Below are positions 29,601-36,652 of a DNA stretch of 64,000 nucleotides, piece after piece. Source of the stretch: Clostridium akagii DSM 12554. GTDB taxonomy: Bacteria; Bacillota; Clostridia; Clostridiales; Clostridiaceae. Numbering within the stretch: position 1 is the stretch's first letter; every line of letters begins with the position of its first letter. Location of the stretch: the NCBI RefSeq assembly GCF_000686725.1, contig NZ_JMLK01000006.1, positions 124,001 through 188,000 on the forward strand, given 5' to 3'. The notes under the pieces were generated by a model that saw only the letters and a list, made by a program, of their open reading frames with translations, was not told the DNA's origin and ran no database searches. The translations under genes were made by a program, and so were the position numbers.

Positions 29601-30119
29601 GGTGGTCAATCATCAAAATCAACTCCAACAGCTGCAATTGCACTATTTGCTGCTAGTGGTAAAAAGACTAAGAAGAAAGATCTTGGTATGATGGCAATGA
29701 CTTATGGTTACGTTTATGTTGCTCAAATAGCTATGGGAGCTGACAAGAACCAAACTATAAAGGCAATTGCAGAAGCAGAAGCATATCATGGTCCATCACT
29801 TATAATTGCTTATGCTCCATGTATTAATCATGGTTTAAAAGCTGGTATGGGTTGTAGTCAACTTGAAGCTAAAAAAGCTGTTGATTGTGGATATTGGGGT
29901 CTATACAGATTTAATCCTGAACTTAAGGGTACAGGAACAAATCCATTTAGCTTAGATTCTAAAGAACCAACAACTGACTTTAAAGAATTCTTATTAGGCG
30001 AAGTAAGATACGCTTCACTTAAGAAGGCATTCCCAGATCAAGCAGAAGAGTTATATGCTAAAACAGAAAGAGATGCTAAAGAAAGATTAGCAGGATACAA
30101 AGCTTTAGCAGGTAAATAG
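26610..30119 (+). CDS. nifJ: Pyruvate:ferredoxin (flavodoxin) oxidoreductase
   Basis: 1169 residues, the single-chain PFOR of clostridia. Domains in order: pyruvate-binding PP/Pyr domain (TAAAHVSYAFTEVTAIYPIT), the middle transketolase-like domains, two [4Fe-4S] motifs (CIQCNQCAYVCP and CTGCGNCAQVCP), a proximal-cluster CAGCGESPY, and the thiamine diphosphate site GDGWAYDIG with the later NTGG. It oxidises pyruvate plus CoA to acetyl-CoA, CO2 and reduced ferredoxin or flavodoxin, feeding hydrogenase in the cytoplasm. RBS AAGGGAAGGTG precedes the ATG. Monocistronic, ending at a strong terminator. Confidence 0.98.
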   Translation: MKKTKTMDGNTAAAHVSYAFTEVTAIYPITPSSPMAEHVDEWAVQGRKNLFGQTVKVMEMQSEAGAAGAVHGSLQSGSLTTTYTASQGLLLMIPNMYKMAGELLPAVLHVTARSLATNALNIFGDHQDVMAARQTGFAMLAEGSVQEVMDLAAVAHLSAIKGKVPFLNFFDGFRTSHEIQKVEVMDYEDLRPLVDMDAVKAFRKHALNPEHPVTRGTAENPDVYFQGRESSNKFYNALPEIVENYMGDISKITGREYHLFNYYGAKDADRIIIAMGSICDATEETIDYLNAKGEKVGLLKVHLFRPFSVSHFLKYIPSTVKKIAVLDRTKEPGSNGEPLYQDVVTSFYNSDKTPLIVGGRYGLGSKDTLPSDIVAVFDNLNAKAPINGFTLSIEDDVTFKSLKRGAEVDTTPEGTTACKFWGLGSDGTVGANKSAIKIIGDHTDMYAQGYFAYDSKKSGGITMSHLRFGKSPIKSPYLINKADFIACHNQSYVFKYNLLAGIKDNGSFLLNCIWDKDQIEEFLPAATKRYIAQHNINFYTMDAVKIAQGIGLGGRINMIMQSAFFKIANIIPVADAVKYLKEAVVTSYGKKGEKVVKMNCDAIDLGVNAIVKIDVPANWKDAKDEKVVAKAKPKFITEMLEPMNKQEGDALPVSIFNGMEDGTYPNGTAAFEKRGIAINVPEWQVDKCIQCNQCAYVCPHAVIRPFLLTDGEVKNAPEGFESKPAQGLKTEEKLNFAIKISPLDCTGCGNCAQVCPAKEKALVMKPAATQLKEEVNFEYAINLAHKENPMNKETVKGSQFEQPLLEFSGACAGCGESPYARLITQLFGDRMMIANATGCTSIWGGSAPATPYTVNYKGQGPSWANSLFEDNAEFGMGMYLGVKQTRERLADAASKLIESDASAELKTVSKEWLDNMFEADGSKAAAAKIVPLLEAEKNNEFAKELLEGKDHLVKKSQWIFGGDGWAYDIGFGGVDHVLASGEDVNIFVFDTEVYSNTGGQSSKSTPTAAIALFAASGKKTKKKDLGMMAMTYGYVYVAQIAMGADKNQTIKAIAEAEAYHGPSLIIAYAPCINHGLKAGMGCSQLEAKKAVDCGYWGLYRFNPELKGTGTNPFSLDSKEPTTDFKEFLLGEVRYASLKKAFPDQAEELYAKTERDAKERLAGYKALAGK

Positions 30120-30129
30120 TAGATAAAAA

Positions 30130-30158
30130 AAAGAGGAGCTTTTCTCCTCTTTCTTTTT
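30130..30158 (+). terminator. PFOR terminator
   Basis: AAAGAGGAG and CTCCTCTTT form a perfect stem with a CTTTT-type loop, followed by CTTTTTT. Confidence 0.92.
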
Positions 30159-30324
30159 TATTTTAAGTAATAAGATATAGAATTTACCTAGTTTCATTGG
30201 AGCATATTTTAAAGCTTTTTAATATTTAAATTAAAATATACAAAAAAATTTAAAAAAAAGCTTTTAATATTCGGAGTTTAAGGGTAAAATTATAGCATAA
30301 CATAAATGGAGGTGTAAAAATTAT

Positions 30325-30723
30325 ATGAGCGAAAAAGAAAATACAGCAGAATGTGGTTGTGGTTGTTCAGAAAAAGAACATACTCATGAGCATACTCATG
30401 GTGATGAATGTGGTTGTAATGAAGCTCACGGACATAATCACGGCGAAGAATGTGGATCAGAATGTGGAGATGGCTGTGATTGTAAAGATCATGAAGCACT
30501 TGTAGTTGAATTAGAAGATGAACATGGAAATACAGTTTCATGTGAAGTTATAGACGGTTTTACCTTCAATGATGCAGAATTTGCATTGGTACAAAACCCA
30601 CAAGATGATTCAGTATATTTGTTTAAAGTAGTTGGTGAAGGCGAAGAGGGAGAACTTGTTGTCCCTGAAGATGAAGAATTTGATGCTGCAACTGCTTATT
30701 ATGAGTCAACACTAGAAAAATAA
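30325..30723 (+). CDS. DUF1292 protein with Cys/His-rich N-terminal tail
   Basis: 132 residues. Residues 1-56 contain nine cysteines (C10, C12, C14, C29, C31, C43, C47, C51, C53) and eight histidines in CGCGC, HTHEHTHG, CGC, HGHNH and CDC runs, a strong metal-binding composition. Residues 57-132 are a DUF1292 domain (ALVVELEDEHGNTVSCEVID, AEFALVQNPQDDSVYLFKV), common in Firmicutes and of unknown function. The ATG has GGAGGTG upstream. It is monocistronic between two terminators. Metal storage or delivery (Ni, Zn, Fe) is inference from composition only. Confidence 0.85.
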   Translation: MSEKENTAECGCGCSEKEHTHEHTHGDECGCNEAHGHNHGEECGSECGDGCDCKDHEALVVELEDEHGNTVSCEVIDGFTFNDAEFALVQNPQDDSVYLFKVVGEGEEGELVVPEDEEFDAATAYYESTLEK

Positions 30724-30735
30724 ATTTTAACTTTG

Positions 30736-30768
30736 AAGGTCGCTAGAATTTGTATAGCGACCTTTTTT
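30736..30768 (+). terminator. Terminator of the DUF1292 gene
   Basis: AAGGTCGCTA (30736-30745) pairs with TAGCGACCTT (30755-30764), followed by TTTT. Confidence 0.92.
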
Positions 30769-30816
30769 GATTTTAAGTAGCATTAAAAACGAAGTAATAT
30801 CAGGGGTGACAACTAT

Positions 30817-31458
30817 ATGGAAAAATTAGCAATATTCGATGTGGATTACACAATTACAAAAAGAGAAACACTTTTTGAATTTTTTATGTTTATGATATCA
30901 AAAAAACCAAAACTAATAATTTATATGCCCAAGAGTTTTGGAGCGTCACTATTATATGCTACGAAATTTATTAGTGCGGCTAGGGCCAAAGAGTATTTCT
31001 TGTCTTTTGTAACTAAGATACATGAAGATGAATTAAAAGAAGTAGTTAAGGAATTTTATGAAAAACGGTTTAGTAAAATATTTTACACGGATGCTATAGA
31101 TACAATGAAAAAGTTAAAAAAACAAGGATATAAAATATATTTGATTTCTGCGTCAGCTGAATTTTATCTAAATGAGTTATATAATATAAAAGAAGTGGAT
31201 AAAGTAATTGGAACAAGATTTGAATTTGTAGATGGATATTATAATGGCAAAATTGTTGGGGAGAACAATAAAGGTGAAGAAAAGGTGAAAAGACTCTTCC
31301 AAGTTTTAAAAGAGGAAAATTTAGATGTGGATTTTAAAAATTCTTATATGTATTCCGACTCCCTTTCAGATTTGCCCTTATTAAAACTTGTAGGGCATCC
31401 CTATCTTATAAATTCAAGAAAAAAGAATAACAATATAGAAATTTTAAATTGGAAGTAA
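30817..31458 (+). CDS. HAD-IB family phosphatase
   Basis: 213 residues. It has nucleophile motif IFDVDYTIT (D8, D10), motif II ISASAEF and motif III-IV YSDSLSDLPLL, where the acidic pair binds Mg2+. This is the SerB-like HAD-IB branch; substrates include phosphoserine and phospholipid headgroups, and the one here is unknown. A hydrophobic patch (LIIYMPKSFGASLLYATKFI) could touch the membrane. GGGGTGA precedes the ATG. It lies 18 bases upstream of the class IV aminotransferase and is probably cotranscribed. Confidence 0.85.
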   Translation: MEKLAIFDVDYTITKRETLFEFFMFMISKKPKLIIYMPKSFGASLLYATKFISAARAKEYFLSFVTKIHEDELKEVVKEFYEKRFSKIFYTDAIDTMKKLKKQGYKIYLISASAEFYLNELYNIKEVDKVIGTRFEFVDGYYNGKIVGENNKGEEKVKRLFQVLKEENLDVDFKNSYMYSDSLSDLPLLKLVGHPYLINSRKKNNNIEILNWK

Positions 31459-31476
31459 ATCGTAGGAGATGTAATT

Positions 31477-32322
31477 ATGGATTCAAGTTATAGAAAATAT
31501 TATTTTTGTAATGAAGAAATTAAAGACAGCAATAGTTTTAGTGATGAATTTTTGCTTAGTGGAAAATCTCTTTATGAAGTTTTCAGAGTAGAGAGTGGCG
31601 TTCCAATATTTTTAGAAAATCATATGGATAGACTTGTTAATTCAACAAAAATCATGAAGTTATCATTACCTTATAGTATTGAAAAAGTAAAAAATCAAAT
31701 ATACAAGTTAATTAAGATTAATAAGTGTGAATATGGCAATATAAAGATTGTTTTTAACTTTTACCAGGATAATATAAATTTTTACGCATATTTTTTAAAA
31801 CATAATTACCCTGATAAACTCCAATATGAAAAGGGCGTGGATACCATTTTTTTTCACGGAGAAAGAGATATGCCTAATGCAAAAGTTATAAATGTAAGTT
31901 TTAGAAAATCTGTAGATGAAAAAATTAATGAAGCAAATGTATATGAAGCTATTTTAGTGGATAGAAATGGTAACATTACCGAAGGCAGCAAATCCAATAT
32001 CTTTATTGTAAAAGGTAAGGAAGTCTATACAGCTCCACTTAAGGCAGTGCTACCTGGAATAACTAGAGAAATCATTATATCAATTATAGAAGATAAAGGT
32101 TATAAATTGATGGAAAAAGATGTGAATTTTAATGATATAGAGAACATGGATGGACTATTCATTTCTGGAACATCACCAAAGGTACTACCTGTGAGAAAGG
32201 TAGGAAACTTAGAATTTTCATCAGCTAAGAACGCTGTAATTCAAGATATAGCAGCGGGCTATAACGATAAAATCACTGCCCAAGTATCAAGAGCTAAAAG
32301 CCTACCTAGGGTGAAATTGTAA
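31477..32322 (+). CDS. Class IV PLP aminotransferase / aminodeoxychorismate lyase-like protein
   Basis: 281 residues with the fold-type IV pattern: GKSLYEVFRVESGVPIFLENHMDRL near the start, then EAILVDRNGNITEGSKSNIFIVKG, which positions the cofactor ring. The PLP lysine is expected near KSVDEKINEANVYEA. The family covers branched-chain aminotransferase (IlvE), D-amino-acid aminotransferase and PabC; the short sequence favours a PabC- or IlvE-like role, but I cannot choose. GTAGGAGATG precedes the ATG. The stop codon's last base begins a 22-base inverted repeat. Confidence 0.82.
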   Translation: MDSSYRKYYFCNEEIKDSNSFSDEFLLSGKSLYEVFRVESGVPIFLENHMDRLVNSTKIMKLSLPYSIEKVKNQIYKLIKINKCEYGNIKIVFNFYQDNINFYAYFLKHNYPDKLQYEKGVDTIFFHGERDMPNAKVINVSFRKSVDEKINEANVYEAILVDRNGNITEGSKSNIFIVKGKEVYTAPLKAVLPGITREIIISIIEDKGYKLMEKDVNFNDIENMDGLFISGTSPKVLPVRKVGNLEFSSAKNAVIQDIAAGYNDKITAQVSRAKSLPRVKL

Positions 32323-32367
32323 TACTGCCCCCAAGTATATTTATGTAAATATACTTGGGGGCAGTAT
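32322..32367. repeat. Perfect 22-base inverted repeat between convergent genes
   Basis: Two perfect 22-base arms (32322-32343 and 32346-32367) are separated by two bases. The GC-rich core is CTGCCCCCAAG / CTTGGGGGCAG. It lies between the convergent aminotransferase and ldh genes and is probably a bidirectional terminator. No T-run follows on either strand, which is atypical. Confidence 0.75.
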
Positions 32368-32379
32368 CGTTATTTCGGA

Positions 32380-33321
32380 CTATTTTATTGAGGATAATGA
32401 TTCTTTTAATTTATCTGCGGATGAATTAAGTGCTGCAAGTTCTGAAGGTGAAAGTTGAACTTCTATAATATTTTTAATTCCAGAACTACAAACAATACTA
32501 GGGACACCTAAATATATATCATTTATTCCATATTCCCCTTCAAGTAGCGAAGAAACAGTTAAAATTGAGTGCTCATCGCCTAGGATTGCCTCGACTATTC
32601 GTGTTATTGCAAGTGCTACGGCATAATAGGTTGCGCCTTTTCTTTTGATTATTTCATAAGCTGCATTTTTTACTTCATCTTCAATGTGTAAATTTTTAAT
32701 CCCTTCACATTGGTTACATGAAATTTTGCAATAATCATTTACATCCATGCCTGCAATGCTTGTAATACTCCATGTTGCTATCTCAGAGTCACCATGTTCT
32801 CCCATAATATAAGTATGGATATTCCTTGAATCTATGTTAAAATGCTCACTTAACATAAATTTAAGCCTAGAAGTGTCAAGCACTGTACCAGAACCTAAAA
32901 CTCTTTCTTTAGGGAACCCAGAAAGTTTATAAACAATGTAAGTTAGTATATCAACGGGATTTGATACAACTAACAAGATTGAATTTGGACTATATTTTAC
33001 AACTTCAGGTACAATGGAACCCATGATTTTGTAGTTTTTACTTATTAAATCTAGTCTGGTTTCTCCAGGTTTTTGAGCAGCACCAGCCGTTATAATTACT
33101 ATATCTGAATTAGCTGTATCCTTATAATCTCCGGCTTTTATTTCCAAAGGCTTTACAAAGGAAGCTCCATGTGCTAAATCCATGGCTTCACCCTCCGATT
33201 TATCTTTATTAATATCTACTATGACAATTTCAGCAGCTAGACCACCAATCATAAGTGCAAAAGCTGTAGATGACCCAACAAAACCTGCTCCAATTATTGA
33301 TATTTTAGTTTTTGATCTCAT
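32380..33321 (-). CDS. ldh: L-lactate dehydrogenase
   Basis: 313 residues from the ATG at 33321, which has GGAGGT seven bases upstream; an ATG at 33336 lies in that ribosome site. NAD-binding GAGFVGSS is at 11-18. Substrate-binding R89 is in GETRLDL; catalytic H176 with GEHGDSE and D149 complete the relay. It reduces pyruvate to L-lactate with NADH, competing with PFOR for pyruvate. Transcribed opposite to its neighbours from a promoter overlapped by a Fur-type operator, so lactate formation is probably induced by iron starvation. Confidence 0.96.
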   Translation of the reverse strand: MRSKTKISIIGAGFVGSSTAFALMIGGLAAEIVIVDINKDKSEGEAMDLAHGASFVKPLEIKAGDYKDTANSDIVIITAGAAQKPGETRLDLISKNYKIMGSIVPEVVKYSPNSILLVVSNPVDILTYIVYKLSGFPKERVLGSGTVLDTSRLKFMLSEHFNIDSRNIHTYIMGEHGDSEIATWSITSIAGMDVNDYCKISCNQCEGIKNLHIEDEVKNAAYEIIKRKGATYYAVALAITRIVEAILGDEHSILTVSSLLEGEYGINDIYLGVPSIVCSSGIKNIIEVQLSPSELAALNSSADKLKESLSSIK

Positions 33322-33389
33322 TGTTAATACCTCCATTCATAAAATTTTATTTCGAAATACTAGGTATTACTTGTATGAATAAAAATTGA

Positions 33390-33440
33390 TATTAATTATT
33401 ATCATATAATATATTATATATTATATGATAATAATTATCA
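33390..33440. promoter_or_regulatory. Double Fur-type operator of ldh
   Basis: TGATAATAATTATCA (33426-33440) is a perfect match to the Bacillus 7-1-7 Fur consensus TGATAATNATTATCA. A second site, TATTAATTATTATCA (33390-33404), matches it at 13 of 15 positions. The two flank an AT palindrome and together make a large inverted repeat. They cover the ldh -35/spacer and the region just after the start. The che operon promoter on the other side is about 145 bases away. Confidence 0.72.
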
Positions 33441-33441
33441 A
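33413..33441 (-). promoter_or_regulatory. ldh promoter (minus strand)
   Basis: On the minus strand: TTGATA (33441-33436), a 17-base spacer, then TATAAT (33418-33413). Transcription would begin near 33406. Fur-like sites cover the -35/spacer and the start region. Confidence 0.65.
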
Positions 33442-33584
33442 TGAATCCAAACAATATCTATGTAAATAAACGCAACAAATCAATATTTATGCAATTTTAT
33501 AAAACTAATATGTAAAATTGAGTGGCTAATAAATTATTTGCTGAATTATTTACAAAATTTATTAAAACATATATAATATTTTAA

Positions 33585-33611
33585 TAAAGTTTAAGCGACA
33601 TTTTACGATAA
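33585..33611 (+). promoter_or_regulatory. Sigma-D-type promoter of the fapA-che-fliMY operon
   Basis: TAAA (33585-33588), exactly 15 bases, then TACGATAA (33604-33611). It follows the sigma-D pattern (TAAA-N15-GCCGATAT) seen at three other sites in this window. An extended -10 sigma-A candidate, TGGTATAAT (33618-33626), lies just downstream, so the operon may have two promoters. Confidence 0.65.
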
Positions 33612-33681
33612 ATAATATGGTATAATAAGTTATATAGTCCTATGATTTTTATATTATAATTATATTAATGGGGGAATTTTC

Positions 33682-35652
33682 ATGGGTGAAATAAAATATA
33701 CTAGATCATCTCTTGATGAATGTATTGAAGAAGCGTGCAAAGATTTAGGGTTAACAGCAGATAAACTTCAATATGAGGTCATTGAAGAGAAGAAAAGATT
33801 TTTTAGAAAAAAGGTTTCGATTCTCGTAAAGGTTTTAGAGGTCACCAAAGAAAACAATACTGAAGACGGTAATGAATTAAAAAAACAGGAAGAAAATAAC
33901 GAAAAAGATGGAACCTTAAAAATAGAAAATGGTGAAATAATAGTTAAGGATCCAGAAGATGATGGAGAACCGGCAACAATAGTACCATCATCTCAGGTTA
34001 AATTAATTGTTAATGGTGAAGAGAAAAACTCAAAGATCTATATAAAAAATGGGGATATAATACAGACAATAATCGAAGAAGAACCAAAGGCACAGAGAAA
34101 ACTAGATATATCAACAAACTCCAATAATATGGAAGCATATGTGACAATTAAGTACATTAGCAAAATAATAAAAAAATTAAAAGATATGCCTGAAAATAAA
34201 ATAATTACTCTTAAATCTGAAAAAGCAGATGAGGAATATCCTGCAACTTATACAAAGGAAGAAATTCGTGATATTTTAAAAGAAAACAATATAGTTTATG
34301 GAATAATTGAAGAAAATTTAGATAAGTGTTCTACCGGCAAAGACGTAGAATATCTTTTAATTGCTAAAGGGCAAGAAGTTATTAATGATTCTAATGATAC
34401 TTTAGACATTAAATTTAAGATTAAAAATTCCAAACAGTTTGATGAAGATAGCAAAGGGACTATAGACTTTAAAAGTATCGGATTTGTGGATTCTGTGGAG
34501 CAAGGTACCATAATTGCGATTAAAAAGCAAGGAGAACTAGGTACTGATGGTACGAATATTTATGGACTTGTTATAAAGAAAAAAACAGGTAAAAAAATAA
34601 ATATTAAGGTTGGGGACGGTTGTGAAATAAAAGAGGACAATACAGTAGTAGCAACTAAAAGCGGAAAACCTAGCGTTTCTAGTAATAAATTTTCAGTGTT
34701 TGATGTTCATGAAGTTAACTCTGATGTTGATATTACAACTGGAAATATAAAATTCAGCGGTGATATAGTAATTTATGGTGATATTAAAGAGGGTATGATT
34801 ATTGAATCAGGTCATAATGTTAATGCATTAAAAAACATGCAAAATTCAAAAATTATTTCAAAGGGCGATGTGGTAATAGCACAAAATGTTATATATTCAA
34901 CCATTTTAGCAGGCGGAGACGATGTAAATAGGATTAAAGAGCTTGATATATATTCAAATCTAAGTGATAATATTATTAGCCTAATAGATGCTGTAAAACA
35001 GGTTAAAAGTTATAATCTACTGGGAGAAGATACTCCGTATGGAGAAATAATAAAGGTTCTAATAGAAAGTAAATTTAAAAATATACCAAAACTGTGTGGT
35101 GATGTATTAGCAGATAAGGATAATGAGGATATTGACATCGTTACAATAGGGGACATGCTTAAAGACAAATTATCGGGATTAGGTCCTTTGAAAATCAAAA
35201 ACTTAAGTGAATTAGCCGATATAAATTCTATAATTCAAGAGAGCATAACTCAAATAAGTAGTTCTTTGGCAGTACCAGTAAGTATTAACATTGGATATTT
35301 ACAAGATTCAACTGTTCAAAGCTCGGGCAGCATAATAATAAGCGGTAAAGGACAGTATGTTTCAAAAATTATTGCTAATGATTATGTAAAATTTACGAAC
35401 CCAACGAGTATATCGCGAGGTGGGATTGTAAAAGCCACCAATGAAGTTCGATGTGGAACAATTGGGAGTGCTGGCGGAGTTTCCACTAAAATAATGGTTG
35501 GACAAAAAGGAAATATCTATGCAGAAAAGGTTTATCAAAACACAGTATTTTACATCGGAAATAGGGAATACACTTTTGAAAATCCATGTAAGAAGGTACA
35601 TGCATTCATTGATGAAAATGGAGAAATTATCGTGGAAAAATTAGTGCTCTAA
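33682..35652 (+). CDS. FapA/DUF342 family protein with Jag N-terminal domain
   Basis: 656 residues. Residues 1-55 (YTRSSLDECIEEACKDLGLTADKLQYEVIEEKKRFFRKK) are a Jag-N domain. After a charged linker comes the flagellar assembly A (FapA, DUF342) region from about residue 145, with beta-helix-like repeats near the C-terminus (SSGSIIISGKGQYVSKIIAND). FapA proteins recur in chemotaxis and flagellar loci of Firmicutes and Vibrio, and are linked to polar localisation, but their mechanism is poorly defined. First gene of the che operon; GGGGGAA precedes the ATG. Cytoplasmic by absence of signal or membrane segments. Confidence 0.83.
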   Translation: MGEIKYTRSSLDECIEEACKDLGLTADKLQYEVIEEKKRFFRKKVSILVKVLEVTKENNTEDGNELKKQEENNEKDGTLKIENGEIIVKDPEDDGEPATIVPSSQVKLIVNGEEKNSKIYIKNGDIIQTIIEEEPKAQRKLDISTNSNNMEAYVTIKYISKIIKKLKDMPENKIITLKSEKADEEYPATYTKEEIRDILKENNIVYGIIEENLDKCSTGKDVEYLLIAKGQEVINDSNDTLDIKFKIKNSKQFDEDSKGTIDFKSIGFVDSVEQGTIIAIKKQGELGTDGTNIYGLVIKKKTGKKINIKVGDGCEIKEDNTVVATKSGKPSVSSNKFSVFDVHEVNSDVDITTGNIKFSGDIVIYGDIKEGMIIESGHNVNALKNMQNSKIISKGDVVIAQNVIYSTILAGGDDVNRIKELDIYSNLSDNIISLIDAVKQVKSYNLLGEDTPYGEIIKVLIESKFKNIPKLCGDVLADKDNEDIDIVTIGDMLKDKLSGLGPLKIKNLSELADINSIIQESITQISSSLAVPVSINIGYLQDSTVQSSGSIIISGKGQYVSKIIANDYVKFTNPTSISRGGIVKATNEVRCGTIGSAGGVSTKIMVGQKGNIYAEKVYQNTVFYIGNREYTFENPCKKVHAFIDENGEIIVEKLVL

Positions 35653-35681
35653 GTGTGTGAATAAAAATGAAGGAGGATGCA

Positions 35682-36128
35682 ATGAACAACGATGAATTGA
35701 AAGTATTAATCTTTATTATAAACGGTGAATATTATGCTACCGATATTAAAGAAGTTGAAAGAATACTTGGATATGAAGAAACAACAAGACTTCCAGAGTC
35801 ACCTAGTTTTGTAGAGGGACTTATTAATTATGAAGGAGGTATTTTGCCTATTATTTCCTTGGCAAAAAGATTTGGACTAAATAATAGTAAGCGAGAAAAT
35901 GATTCAAAAATAATAGTTACTAGACATGAACAAGAAACATATGGAATAATTGTAGATGTTGTATCAGAAGTAAAAAATATAAAAAATGATGAAATAGAGG
36001 ATACCCCAACTGTAGTAAGTGGGATATCAAGAAGATACATAAAAGGCCTCATAAAATCAGACAATAGAATAATAATATTCCTTAATCTTGCGAATATTCT
36101 AACTGAGGAAGAAAAAGCATTATTATAA
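35682..36128 (+). CDS. cheW: Chemotaxis coupling protein CheW (first copy)
   Basis: 148 residues from the ATG at 35682, which has AAGGAGGATGC directly upstream; an ATG at 35667 lacks a ribosome site. It has the complete CheW fold (VLIFIINGEYYATDIKEVERIL, LPESPSFVEGLINYEGGILPII). It links receptors to CheA in the signalling arrays. A second cheW lies near the operon end at 41694. This copy is followed 18 bases later by cheD. Confidence 0.93.
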   Translation: MNNDELKVLIFIINGEYYATDIKEVERILGYEETTRLPESPSFVEGLINYEGGILPIISLAKRFGLNNSKRENDSKIIVTRHEQETYGIIVDVVSEVKNIKNDEIEDTPTVVSGISRRYIKGLIKSDNRIIIFLNLANILTEEEKALL

Positions 36129-36146
36129 AATTGGTAGGGTGAAAGT

Positions 36147-36638
36147 ATGGAAAACATTAAAGAGATAAGAATAGGAATAGCTGATTTAAATATAGCATTT
36201 CCACCTGAAAGACTTATAACTGTAGGCCTTGGATCCTGCATAGGGATAGCACTATATGATAAAACAAATGGAATTGGTGGACTTGCACATATTATGCTTC
36301 CTGAAAGCAAACAATTTAATAATGTTACTAATCCACATAAATTTGCAGACCTTGCGATACCTATTTTGGTTGATAGGATGATAAAAAAAGGCGCTAATTT
36401 AAAAAACATCAAAGCCAAAATTGCTGGTGGAGCATCGATGTTTAACTTCTCAGATAAAAGTATGAATATGGATATTGGCAATAGGAACAGTATATCGGTT
36501 AGGCAAGTGCTTAAAAACATGAATATACCATTATTGAATGAAGATGTCGGGGGAAACAAAGGTAGAACTATGATTCTTGATACTACTGGTTACATTGTTC
36601 AAATCAGAACAGTAGGTCTTGAAGCAAAAGAATTATAA
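36147..36638 (+). CDS. cheD: Chemoreceptor glutamine deamidase CheD
   Basis: 163 residues. The deamidase triad is T25, C31 and H48 (TVGLGSCIGIALYD, GLAHIMLPES), in the same spacing as Thermotoga CheD T21, C27 and H44. It deamidates receptor glutamines and binds CheC, increasing CheC phosphatase activity; cheC is in the same operon. RBS GGTGAAAG precedes the ATG. Spacing to cheB is 14 bases. Confidence 0.96.
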   Translation: MENIKEIRIGIADLNIAFPPERLITVGLGSCIGIALYDKTNGIGGLAHIMLPESKQFNNVTNPHKFADLAIPILVDRMIKKGANLKNIKAKIAGGASMFNFSDKSMNMDIGNRNSISVRQVLKNMNIPLLNEDVGGNKGRTMILDTTGYIVQIRTVGLEAKEL

Positions 36639-36652
36639 TGGAGTGATGGCCA

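Noticed and set aside
30290-30541. His/Leu-rich minus-strand frame opposite the DUF1292 gene
   Set aside because: It is a mirror of the Cys/His codon repeats on the plus strand and has no ribosome site.
33405-33425. AT palindrome between the two Fur-like sites as a replication or recombination element
   Set aside because: It is explained as part of the ldh promoter and double Fur operator; no other origin feature is present.
35828-36559. Long minus-strand open frame across cheW/cheD
   Set aside because: It lies wholly opposite two clear chemotaxis genes with conserved active sites and has no recognisable domain.
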